From: Delphinus delphis
Taxonomy: Eukaryota > Chordata > Mammalia > Artiodactyla > Delphinidae
Length of the DNA stretch: 64,000 nt
Direction of reading: 5' to 3'
NCBI RefSeq assembly: GCF_949987515.2
Contig: NC_082696.1
Span: 36,808,431 to 36,872,430, forward strand
In this document: in pieces, positions 24,821 through 35,599 of the stretch
How positions within the stretch are numbered: the first letter of the stretch is position 1
Layout of the letters: every line of letters starts with the position of its first letter
The notes under the pieces: generated by a model
The model's input: the letters and a program-made list of their open reading frames with translations, nothing else
Told to the model about the DNA's origin: nothing
Database searches by the model: none
Position numbers and translations under genes: made by a program

Positions 24821-25248
24821 AATGTTCACTCTGTCATGTATCATATTGTTTTTTTCTCCTGTCTCTACTATTTCTTTATATAAAGCAGAGAAAAATATTT
24901 TAAAAATATAACTAAGACAAGAAACACTATAACTTAAGATCTAAGCCTCTTTTTTACTACCTACCATAATGAAACCTGATCTCTCAAGTTAGATGTAATG
25001 CTATTCTGTTTAACAAGTAGAGCTTCTTAAAGTAAAACAAGGTGTAAAAAAACCTCCTTGTAATAAGTTCAGTCACCTTATTAATTTAATTTGGTTGAAT
25101 TTAATTTAACTTTATTTTTTTTCCGTTGGGAACTCATTATGTCCTAGGTAAAATGCTAGGGTCAAATGAAGATCTGGTGCCATGCAGTTGTGGTAGCCAC
25201 ATGGAGTGCCTCGATGCTCTTTGGCCACTCATTTATATTGACAGTTTT

Positions 25249-25408
25249 CTATCTGCTTCCACTAGTCCTTATTCCTGCATCCAGCTCCTTGAGTCTGAAG
25301 TTTTTTGACCTTGTCAGTTTATTCATTTTGTTCTCTAGAATTTCCATATCTTCCAATACCTCTGCCTGGATTTCCTGCCATTTACCCTTTACCTCAGGAC
25401 TTTCATAG

Positions 25409-25411
<3 letters not shown>
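25249..25411 (-). pseudogene. Short open frame, possible retrocopy fragment (weak)
   Basis: Read on the minus strand from the edge of the A tract, about 53 codons are open and end in TAG at 25249-25251. The translation is charged and heptad-like (for example EVLEDMEILENKMNKL), resembling a coiled coil. There is no start codon, no identified parent gene and no clear poly-A or target duplication at the far end. It could be chance. Confidence 0.2.

Positions 25412-25439
<28 letters not shown>
25412..25439. repeat. 28-base pure A tract
   Basis: Uninterrupted A run following ATAGAGC. The sequence on either side does not match a SINE or L1 3' end, so its origin is unclear. Surrounding 24821-25500 is otherwise unassigned. 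Confidence 0.9.
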
Positions 25440-25504
25440 CTATCTCAGCTGCCTTAGAATAAGGCTTCAGTCAGGATGGAATATTGCTCAATAGTGTATA
25501 AGAT

Positions 25505-25740
25505 ATAACAACAGTGGTTAAGAGCTTAAGCCTTTTAATCAGACAGCCTTGAATTTGAATTAGAACTTCTCCACTTATTAGGGGTGACCTTGGTTAAGGA
25601 CACACCTAAGCCTCTTTTTCTTATCTGTCAAATAGCGGTAATAGTATTTCCGAGATCTTAAGGGCTTGTTGTGATGATGAAGTGAAATAAAGCATTATTT
25701 CACTGTTTAGACAATTCTTGAGTTATTATTAGCTATTGTT
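25505..25740 (+). repeat. MIR SINE, nearly full length
   Basis: 'acaacagtggttaagagcttaagcc', 'agacagccttgaatttgaatta', 'ccacttattaggggtgaccttggttaagg' and 'cctctttttcttatctgtcaaat' are MIR in forward order. Confidence 0.85.
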
Positions 25741-25744
25741 CAAT

Positions 25745-25880
25745 TAAATTAAAACGTATTGATGTCCCACTAAGTACTAGGTGCTGGACCACAGCAATGA
25801 ACAAAACAAAAATGGCCCCTGCCTTCAGGAGCTCATGGATCAGTGGCCCTATCACCATCATGATCATCATCATCATTGCT
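25745..25880 (+). repeat. L2/MIR-like fragment followed by a short CAT repeat
   Basis: 'gtactaggtgctggaccacagcaatgaacaaaaca' and 'cccctgccttcaggagctcatggatc' match the ancient family at 20660. A short (CAT)n tract, CATCATGATCATCATCATCA, follows at about 25856. Confidence 0.6.
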
Positions 25881-25899
25881 GTAGTGGTCATCATTGGTC

Positions 25900-27604
25900 A
25901 TCATCTTTAATCCCTCTAAAGACCAAATGGCCGTCAACCGTACACGTGGAAGGAATCTGCAGGTACCTTAATTTAGTGAGTCCGCATTCTTTCTGAGCTT
26001 TCTTCCTTTGCCTCACAGTTTTTAATGCTATTTTTGACTTTTTTCTTACACATAATACCTGCTTAGTTAAGTTATTTCCATCAACTATTTTCCAGCCCTC
26101 CTATTTTGAGCCTTAGTCATTGCGATCTCCATTAGGTATTCAAAATTTTAGGTTTAATAGTACATCTTATGACTTTACTGTGACTCTAAAGCTTATTTGT
26201 CCTTTTTTATTTCCCTTGAGAAATCTTTATATAGCTTTTGAAAATCAGTACATAATTTACCTGTTTCTAGTTGTCCAGTGCCTACATCTTTGTAGTTCCC
26301 CCAAAGTTACTGATAGGATCTCAGCAATCTTATTCACAAACTTTTCCAATACCCCGGGATGCAATTTTTTACTAAGCAAGAGACTCGAATCCATGTAGAG
26401 TTTCTAGGTATTCTGTTCTCCACTTAGGGTTTAATTCTCTCTTACTAACATCCTCTCTCCTCATATCAGTCCGTGACAAATAAGATACGAACAAGAATGC
26501 AGCTGGGAATTTCTGCATTTTCTATGTCATCTGCTACCATTTGGTCAACGATCTTAATAGCAGATTATTCCTCTCTTATTTGTATCTTATTCTAAACATA
26601 CTAAAAATCATTTTTACTATTCATTTTTAAAAGTCTTCACTTGCTGTACTTAATAATAACTAAAGTACTTCCAATCTTGTATATGTACTGCTTTCAGTGA
26701 GAGCTCATAGAGAATGCTCTGCATCCAGATTCATTCATCTTCTAAGTTAACTCTTCCTACTATTATCAAATTTGGTTTTGTATGGTCAGGGTTTTGTTCT
26801 GGGGCGCATCCAGTTTCTTTCTGAGCAATATTTGTTTGAGAGATTTTGGCCATTGTCTCTGCTCTGTCTTTTAGCAGAAACATTTTTTAAGAGTAGAGGA
26901 CATATTTGTGACTAAATCAAGCATTTCTTTTCATGGCTGTTATAAACATTAAGATAATATCATCACATTTGCAGAGATTTGCCGTGCTTCCATTTTGCTG
27001 TTAATTGGTTCTTCTTGGGTGGTCAGAATTAAGTGCAGATAACACTCCCCCAATTGCTTACTCTTTCTGTGGAGAGGCAAAATCATCAGGAAGATAATAA
27101 AGAATTTCTTAGATGCTCTGATTCTATCAGGTTATAAGCCATAGTAGCTGTCCTAATAATGGAAGTCTGTCAGAATGAAGATATTTTGTCTCATAACTGG
27201 TATTAGGAGACTCTAACCATCTAACCAGGATTGTGGGGTCACTTATTTCTCAGTCTTTCTTTTGTTCTCACTCTCGTCTTGTGTTCCCAATTGAATGGCG
27301 TCCATTATTCTCCCACAGTAAGATGATTATGGTCTCCCCTTATCATTACATATTGGTAATATACACTCTTCTTCTTCACTCTGCTTTTTTGGGGGACCAA
27401 ATTAGCTTTCCATTGCTATTCACTAGCCATAAACCATTCTGGTCAGTTGTGGGTACCCATGGGATTATACTTGTAATCCTGTGTTTAAATTTCAACTTAC
27501 ATTGTTTATTTAAAATCTGTGAATTGGAATATAGATACGGTAGTCACAACATTTGTGACCAATGCTCTTTATTTCTTCTTTCTTCTCTCATTTTTTTCTA
27601 ATGT
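25900..27604. other. Unassigned intron, possible very old LINE relic on the minus strand
   Basis: No repeat is certain. On the minus strand around 26270-26370 a frame reads VLEKFVNKIAEILSV, then WTTRN and later FSKA, faintly like the 'plus SVIFE...W.TGE.P.DW...IFKK' region of non-LTR reverse transcriptases. Too short and decayed to call. The 122-residue plus frame at 27233-27601 is hydrophobic low-information sequence. Confidence 0.25.
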
Positions 27605-27611
27605 TTTTCTA

Positions 27612-27685
27612 GGAAGTTGCTAACACAGTGTCCATTATATAGAATTAGTTCAATAAATGTTTGAATGAATATATTAATTTTTATG
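27612..27685 (+). repeat. MIR/L2-type 3' tail fragment
   Basis: 'acacagtgtccattatatagaattagttcaataaatgtttgaatgaatat' matches the shared MIR/L2 tail. Confidence 0.6.
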
Positions 27686-27891
27686 CTTCAATCTCTGACA
27701 TATTTCTTATTGGTTTTACTTTAGGGAGGTGGTGAATTCTTCTCTCTCAAATTCCCTTCAATGCTTTAGTGAGCATCATCTCACAATATTCCTTTGGGAC
27801 ATCCTTACAATCTACACAAATATTTTCCAGGAACTCCCATTTTGCTACCTGCAATCATGGTCCAGAAAAACAAATATACTGTTCACCAGCA

Positions 27892-27893
<2 letters not shown>

Positions 27894-27964
<71 letters not shown>

Positions 27965-28023
27965 TACACACACATATATATATATGTCAGTTCTTTGTTT
28001 CTCTCCCTTTTTTTTTTTTTTTT
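27894..28023. repeat. (TA)n/(CA)n compound microsatellite and T tract
   Basis: A long, almost pure TA run at 27894-27960 passes into CACACA and more TATATA to about 27985. A 16-base T run lies at 28008-28023. Open frames full of Tyr-Ile repeats here are artefacts of the TA repeat. Confidence 0.95.
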
Positions 28024-28029
28024 GTCCAG

Positions 28030-29255
28030 AGACTCTACTTTCAAATGGTAGAGATAAAAATTGCACTTATGGGCTCCAAAGTCTTTTTCTTTCCTATATG
28101 ACACTGAATTTACTAAACATATATCCAGATCTGTTTTGGCATACTCCAGACTTACCCACAAACTATCAGAAGTAAATGTTTGTTAGTAAATTTTATACTT
28201 CTTGGCAGGTTCTCAATTATGTCTCACATTTGTATTCTGGCAAGATAGCTTATCTCCTAACAGACATGTCAGAGCTAGTATAGGGTTTTAGAAATGTATA
28301 ATCTTCTAGTGTTTTTTATTTTTCTCTTGCTTATAGCACCACAGGTTAAGGTACAGTCAAATGCATGAATTAATGTAGTTATTGAAACACCACATGAAAA
28401 TCAAAGAAATGTGTGGGTTAAATAACTTAACAAAATAGAATTTTCTGCTATCCAGAGCCATAATAGGCAAACAACTTCCAAAGTTGCCCAAGAAAGGAAA
28501 GGAGGATAAGGAGTAATCAGTGCTCATGGTTCAAAAATTATGCTGATTCTTTGAAGTCTGGAAGAAATTTTCCCATACAGAAATTTTCCTTTCTTTTTCC
28601 TTTTTTCAGTTGTTCACTTTGGAGAGTTATACCTACCTTTGAAGGTTCCCACAGTCTTGAAGGATCATTGGTTTGTTCCAGAAAGCAGTTTTTGTCTTTT
28701 CATGACAATACATTTGTGAAAGGCTTATGACTTTCCTGACAGACATAGCACTGGCTGAATCTGAATGTAAGTATACCCAGTAGAATGATGGAAACAAGGA
28801 GTAATGCCCTTTTCTTGCATGCAATGTTTACCCTATTCAGCACATGAGCTCAAGATAACTTCTAACCCACAGAGCTTATTTTTAATTCATTTTTAAATAA
28901 AAATGTTATCATGTGAGTAAACCAGTATGCCAAATTTAACTTTATGAAACCGTACATTTAAGGAATATATTCGATTTGGAAAATTACCCACATGGCATTG
29001 AAATAATCTCACTATATTTTCAATGCCGTGTTTGCATTTTTAATGACTAAAGAGATTCTGATTGTCTTTGGGGTACAGAGATATGTTGACCAATGTCAGA
29101 GCATTTGTGTGTCAGTTTAGCTGTTGAAATTTTACATTTTGCTGCTCCCAGAAAGCTAATAAGCATTGCTGATTTAACAGGAAAAGGACAGTACTAGCAT
29201 CAAGGCAGGTGAACTGGGAGTTTGATGAATATGGAAGTCAGAAAGGATCATGAGT
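28030..29255. other. Unassigned intron with one hairpin
   Basis: Unique AT-rich sequence. The arms 28991-29003 and 29018-29030 (CATGGCATTGAAA and TTTCAATGCCGTG) pair at 12 of 13 positions plus one wobble, around a 14-base loop. Nothing else noted. Confidence 0.5.
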
Positions 29256-29257
29256 CT

Positions 29258-29312
29258 ATTTCTTACTCCTTCTACTCCTTCTATTTCTTACTCCTTCTAT
29301 ACTCCTTGTAGC
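29258..29312. repeat. Short pyrimidine-rich tandem repeat
   Basis: Repeats of 'ttcttactccttcta' and 'ctccttcta' over about 55 bases. Confidence 0.8.
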
Positions 29313-29314
29313 CA

Positions 29315-32300
29315 TTTTCTTGGCTACAAACTGCCTTTTTCTGACACTTAAATTCTGTAATGTGTCTAAAGAAGTCCCACTGTGAAAGAAAATGAAAACA
29401 ATGTTGGCAGGAATTTGCTGGCTCTTCATGTTAGCCACATATGAGATTCATGAAGACAATTCACAATGCTTACTAATCATTCAAGTCAACAGAAATGGTC
29501 CTTTTGTTGTTCATCCTTATATATTTAAGTGCAAATATGTCACACTCCAAAAATTTGAACTTTCATATCTATGATTTACAAGGTGAATATTTTCATAAAA
29601 TTCAAAATACATTTTTTGTTTATCCATACAGAAAATAAATATTAAATATTCAGAAAGGATTCTAAAGCAGTTCAGAATGCTTTGTGTGTCTGAATTTGAT
29701 ATTTCATGGCATTTTCATCATGTATATTTGGTATATAGGTATATATACCTATATATATAGCAGTACTTGCATGTATTTGTATCTGTCAGTTAAATGTAAC
29801 CCAATTTTAAACTATTCTCTGAGCTGGAATGTTTTAAACATACAAACAGATCGAACTGTGTAGCCATGTCCAAGGTCTTTGAATCTCCAGAGCTGTCCTG
29901 TGTGGGCTCACTTTAGCTCCAGAGGTCAGTATGAGTACAAATCCCTAGCCCAATTTGGGACGGAGGGACAGAGCTAATCTCATTCCCAAAGCATCCTAAA
30001 ATGGTGTGACATCTTTATTTAGATATGTTTTATTAGGTAATGCAATAATCCTGATAAATATATAAAACTAAATGGTCCTCACGGCAGAACTGGTGATGGC
30101 CAAAAGCAATTCCAAAAGCTTCTAGATTCTTAATGTGAAAAATACAAAGATTCAAACTTTGGTAATGACACAAAGAAAATCACCATATGTAAATCTAGGT
30201 TAATATTGATTAGAAAAAGAAAATTTTGTTTACATTTATTGTCATGTTTCTTTTTCCCCTGAGAAACTATTATTAAATTAATGTTATAGGTAATAGATTC
30301 CAGTTAACAAATTACATCCACTTACTTCTCTGTTTCCTTTAATTAGTTGCTTTTCCATTTATTTTTTGATGGTATTATGTTGTGTTATTTGATTTTTATA
30401 AAGCTTTCTCAGATTTTTAGTAGACAGAGAACAAATCATAGATAAATCCATACATAACTAACCTGAGTATTCTTCAACAATATCTATAAAACCCATATGG
30501 ACAGATGTTTGCGGTTAAGCAGCTCAAACAAAGGAAGTCATAGTCAGTGAACTGTCCTTAAGAAAGAATTTATAAGATCACAAAATTTAATTTCCTTTCT
30601 TATAGTTGTAGTATCACAACAGAAATGAACAAAGAAAACAAAGATAAAACACTATAAAACAAATAAAATTCCAAACTTGTAGCCCAGATTTTTTTATAAG
30701 TATGTGGTCTAGTTTGTATACGTATATATCCTTAGTTTAATCAACCAGGGTTTTATTTTCTATGCTAAAAATTCTAAATTACAGTACTCTATGAATAAAT
30801 AAAATAATTTACAATAAGCTTAGTTTAGAACGCTTTACAAGACTTGGTCTTCACAGTTTCAAAATTCTAAAACATTATTAAAAGAGCATTCCAATTTCAG
30901 TATTTATTGATACATATCAGAAAAGAGGTGATTTCTATAGGAAGAGCCTGATCTCGTATATTTCTTTTCCTTGGACTCCAAGGAAAGCACCCTAATATGT
31001 TGTCTGAGGTTGGGAAGTGAGCTTCTGTGTTAGGGCACCCAGATATTTTTAGGTGCAATTTTTTCTCTTAGTTTAGTTTCTGTCACGTATCTAATGTTTC
31101 ACTTACTCTAAATTCCTATAAGCCAGCTTCTAGGTAAATGTCACTGAGCTGACTTGTAATGGTTTTGGAGGGCACAGTTTCACATCTTTGGTCAGAGATG
31201 ACGTCTGTCATTTACCTAAATTATTAGTTCCTCTTTGAAGAAGTCTGGTAAAAAAAAAAAAAGAATATCATGCTAACCATTTGCAAAATGAGGCCCTAGT
31301 CAGTTATCTGACATTTATAGGGGCTGAACTGTGTTTTGGACATAAAGTCCTCCACCTTGTGACTATAATTTAATTTCTCAGTTGTGATGAACCTCTTGCT
31401 TTTGGAAGAGAGTTACTGATGTAACTCAGAAACCTTGGGTTTTTATTAATGAGATTCTGAGTGAACAAAAGTAATACTAATCAATTCAGAGGGCAGGATA
31501 TTTTTAAATGTTCTTTCCCACATATTGGTGAGATCCTATTAAAATACTTAATGCATGGGTTATTTTCCCTTGTGACTTCCATGAGTTTGCCTGATTTTTC
31601 ATCTAATTCCCATAATGTTCATCTGTAGAACAATGATTATAGAGTCACTCACTTAAAGGGTGAAAATAGCTTATTCTGAATATTAGTAATGAGGTGTGTA
31701 GGAAGTCATCAAAATGTGAAATTGAAAATATATCAATGAGTCATCTTTATAAACACATAGTCCTTTTAGTATTTGCTATGAGCAAAGAATTCTGCTAGAT
31801 TCTAAACCTTACTTAATTAGCATGGTGCAAGAAAAAGAAGTGAAAACTTAATTTTCCCTCTATTTGTTTTTAGATCTAATACCAATAAAGCTGTACTTTA
31901 TCGACATTGTTTATATTTTTTACTGTATTTTTGACTATAAGACTAAGATTTTGCATATTAAATTGAGTTCTTATAATAGCAATATGAAGTTCAAGATAAA
32001 AATACTATGCTTTGTCCTGAGAGCTGTTTTAATTTTTAAAAATATCATCATCTTTTCATCACTGTGTGAGACTTTATACACCACTGGAATTGATCCATTA
32101 CAGAACAGAGATTCCACATGCCGTGAGCAGTCCTCACAGCTAGAGGCAACGGAGTATGGGCAAAAGGGCACAGAAGACATGTATTGACTCATGACTCATG
32201 TCATGTATCAGTATAGAAAGCTGCTCCTTAGGAGGAAATATTCCACAACCCATAAACTATGAAGAATTCAGAGTGAATAATTACATATTCACCCAGGCCT

Positions 32301-32455
32301 GAAACATCAGTAAATGTTTCTTTTCTGCAAGAGTAGGTACAGGTTGAAAATGTTAATTTTGAAATATTGAATAAAAAAAGATCATAGTTACAAATAGCAG
32401 GGAAGATAAAGAGATCAGGACACAATGCCAAACATTCCAGGTTCTGGAGGATAAT
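29315..32455. other. Unassigned AT-rich intron
   Basis: About 3.1 kb with no recognised transposon or exon. Two exact palindromes occur: one of 24 bases at 29732-29755 and one with 10-bp arms at 30966-30986. A fragment 'ggggctgaactgtgttttggac' at 31320 resembles an MLT1 start but is too short to call. Confidence 0.4.
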
Positions 32456-32578
32456 ATTAATATACAACATTTATTGAGGGCTCAAGATATGGCAGGCACT
32501 GTTCTAAATATTTGCCTAGTTTTGTTAACTCATAATCCTCCCTCAAACCTTATGAGGTAGATACTATAATTGTTAGGC

Positions 32579-33093
32579 TGTGGCAGATCTTATTGTCCAA
32601 ATATGATTACAGTGACCTCTCTCAGGCCACATGCTCTTCTACAAGGTAATTTGCCACTCCCTCCATCAGGATGGGGAGTCTAATTCTTCACCTCATGAAT
32701 CTGGGACTTCCAAGCCTAGGTCATAAAAGCCTTGCAGCTTCCTCTTGGGTCTCTGAGAAGGGACCCTCCTGGAATACTCTTGCCCTCCAAGGTAAGCTTC
32801 CATGCTAGAAGAAGTCCAAGGTACGTGGAGAGGTCACGAGTAGGTGCGTAGGCACTCTGACTCACCCCAGGCTGAGCCCCCAGTGGTAGCTGCCACCCAT
32901 GTGAATGAGCCATCTTGGATGCCCAGTTCAAATGACTCCAGCTGCAGCTCCAGCCATCATCTGACGGAGCTCCTAAAGCCAGAACCACATGGCTGAGGCT
33001 CGAGCAACACACAGAACCCTGAGAGATAGTAAATTGTTGCTTGAAACCACTAACCTTAGGGGTCCATATATTAAAACAACCAACTAGATCGCA
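32579..33093 (+). mobile_element. Solo LTR, MaLR/ERVL-like, inside a MIR
   Basis: Starts TGTGGCAGATCTTATTGTCC and passes 'atttgccactccctccatca', 'cttgcagcttcctcttggg', 'cacgtggagaggtcacg'-like sequence and 'tgtgaatgagccatcttgga'. It ends 'gaaccctgagagatagtaaattgttgcttgaaaccactaa' and closes near GATCGCA. About 515 bp with TG start and CA end. Family name not resolved; no internal genes. Confidence 0.7.
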
Positions 33094-33145
33094 CTCCCAT
33101 TTTACAGACAGGGAAGCTGAAGCTGAAGGTTAAAAGATTTACCCA

Positions 33146-33357
33146 GGGCTTCCCTGGAGGCGCAGTGGTTGAGAGTCCGCCTGCCAATGCAGGGGACGCG
33201 GGTTCGTGCCCCGGTCCAGGAAGATCCCACATGCCGCGGAGCAGCTAGGCCCGTGAGCCATGGCCGCTGAGCCTGCGCGTCCGGAGCCTGTGCTCCGCAA
33301 CGGGAGAGGCCACAACAGTGAGAGGCCCACGTACCGCAAAAAAAAAAAAAAAAAAAA
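33146..33357 (+). mobile_element. CHR-2-like tRNA-derived SINE, young copy
   Basis: Full-length, GGGCTTCCCTGGAGGCGCAG to GTACCGC and a poly-A tail of more than 20 bases. Perfect 14-bp target-site duplications AAAAGATTTACCCA at 33132-33145 and 33358-33371, within the host MIR. Confidence 0.95.
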
Positions 33358-33454
33358 AAAAGATTTACCCAATGTCCTACTAAAAAGTGGAGTTTCTAGG
33401 ACTGGAACATAGGTAACAACTCTCAGCCTTTACCCTATACTCTCCCTACACCAT

Positions 33455-35300
33455 TCTAGAAAATATTCCGTGTTGTTACCAGCAGTGACAGAGCTGTGAA
33501 CTGCATGGATGACTCTGACGGCCTTCTGTGGCAATTCTTCTGCTCCTAAATAACATCCCTTCCTTTTTTCTATTGACAATGACTTGATTTTTTTTTCTTT
33601 TCTGCTGAAACATTGGAGTTGGACAGGGAAATTAAAATGGCAAATCTGATACAGCTTTGAAAAATACAGTACATAAATTACTATCACATTAAGATGATTA
33701 CAGCATAGAAATGACAGTCAAAAGTAATGAGAAAAGACCTCTTTTCTAGAGAGTAAAGCAATTATCCTGCACGATTGCAAGTTGGCTGTAAATCTAAGAT
33801 ACACTGCCTGCCTGCTTCTTACACAGATCTGGTGTTTCTGTGTCATTGTTATGTTACTTAATGATACCAATTATTTAAAAAATTAAGCACAGGGTACTCA
33901 TGACATGTTATTTATTATATCCAAGTGGCGACGATTTCTACTTTTCTTCAGGGTAGCACAGCCATTCACGACTCCTTCTCATGCCTTTCATATTTTCCCT
34001 GAAGCTGTACTTTTTTTATGCTAACACTTTTAGTGGAAATTTCTGACATAAAAAATTAAAAAGGTCAATTTTATGATGAAGCACAGTAGCTTAGGTATTC
34101 TAAATGGCACCCTAGACTAAAGAATCGAATTGCTTTTTCATAGCACAATTCTCTCAAGTGCCCACACTGCACACTGGCCTAGACAGAGACCAGGAAGCAT
34201 CTCTCTTCTGTTTCAAGGTCCACTGGGACTTCCTGAGATGAGTGAAGCCATAAAAAAATAGAAATCACCTGGAGCCTGTGAAAATTATAATCGAGTAAAA
34301 CTTACAGTTACGACAATCTTAATCCATCTGTCTCTGTGTATTCGCCTCATGTTTTGTCACCTGTTTGGTCACAGGTGTACTTTTAATCAAGTTAGAGATG
34401 GCACAACCCCACCAATCTAAGACTTCTGAGTGCAGGACACAGATGTCACTTCCGGCCCATGTAGATTGACCAGCTGCAGAGATGGATTACAAGTCCATGT
34501 ACTGCCAGGGTGTGAGATACAGGAATTTAAAGGGCAGGACAAACTGAGGCCCTGGGTTCTTCCCAGAGGAAGTATTTTCTGAAGTAATCTTGTTCTGATT
34601 TCTGTTAGTGCACAATAGAAATAGTACTATCTGTATACTTTAGAGGAACAATAAAATTTAGCAATTTGGGGTAGAAATAATACAGGTAAGAAAAGTTAGC
34701 TTAAGTGCTCTAAATAGCAAATGCCTGTTAACCTACATTTATTTTGTGGGCCTGAAATCCTGCATTAGTTTCTGCTGGAGTTCATAAAAGCGTTGTTTAT
34801 GCAAGTAAGTATTAAAGTGTCATAATGTTTACCATTTAGGAGAGCTCTTGTGTAACAGAGACATGTAAGTGTACTTATAACTGCAATATAAAAAACAATA
34901 AGTATTTCATATGATGGAAAAATTATGAGCTAAGACCTCAGGATCTATGTTAGGTATTATATGGTTAATGAGCCATTAGATTAGAAATCTATTCAGTAAC
35001 CAAGGAGTAAGCCAGAGACATTATCTAACTAATTTAATTATATTTATCAACACAGAACATTTTTTTCCTTATTTTTCTTCTGATTCCCACACATTCTGCC
35101 ACTATTATATTTATTGCCTTTGAACAGTCACCTCTGAGTGCATTCTGAAATCTAGTTGATTGGCTTTGGTCAGCATAAGGTCTAGGAATTCTGCCGAAGC
35201 TCAGGTTATGTGTTCTGACTATTAGACTTTTAGTGATTTTACTGCAGTTTAATTTTAAAAAGCTTTTCAAGACTTAAGAAAGCCCCGGGAGAAAACTGAT
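33455..35300. other. Unassigned intron
   Basis: No repeat or exon recognised in about 1.85 kb. Confidence 0.4.
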
Positions 35301-35309
35301 TAATATTAT

Positions 35310-35580
35310 GAGTTCTAGTTTATAATGGAGGTGACAGAGGTGATGTGAAAGTAACTCACTGAAGGTCATGCAATGAATCAATAGAAAAGATTCCTTTTTT
35401 TTTTTCTTTAAAGCCTTGTTTGCTTACTGAGACACTAAGTCCCAAGTGAGCCTGTTTGGAACGCACATTCATAAAAGTGACAAAGAAAGAACAATGGCCC
35501 AAATAAGTCCTGGTTCTGCCAGCTATTGAGCAAGTTACCTAAATTGTTTAATTTCAATCTTCTTGACCTATACACCTACT
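35310..35580. repeat. Two weak MIR fragments of opposite orientation
   Basis: About 35310-35385 ('ggaggtgacagaggtgatgtgaaagtaactcactgaaggtcatgca') resembles MIR in reverse. About 35495-35580 ('agtcctggttctgccagctattgagcaagttacctaaattg') resembles MIR forward. Confidence 0.5.
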
Positions 35581-35599
35581 GCTAGTTTTTTTTCCCTGC

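Larger units (their letters stand above)
32462..33450 (-). repeat. MIR SINE broken by two later insertions
   Basis: The left part, 32462-32578, reads 'acatttattgagggctcaagatatggcaggcactgttctaaa' and 'ttatgaggtagatactataatt'. The next consensus step, 'cattttacagacagggaagctgaagctgaaggttaaaagatttaccca', resumes at 33097, and the end follows the SINE at 33372. Rejoined, the pieces follow one MIR, so this is one element disrupted twice. Confidence 0.8.

Noticed and set aside
27729..28175. Frames up to 148 codons with Tyr-Ile runs
   Set aside because: They are open only because the TA microsatellite has no stops in these frames.
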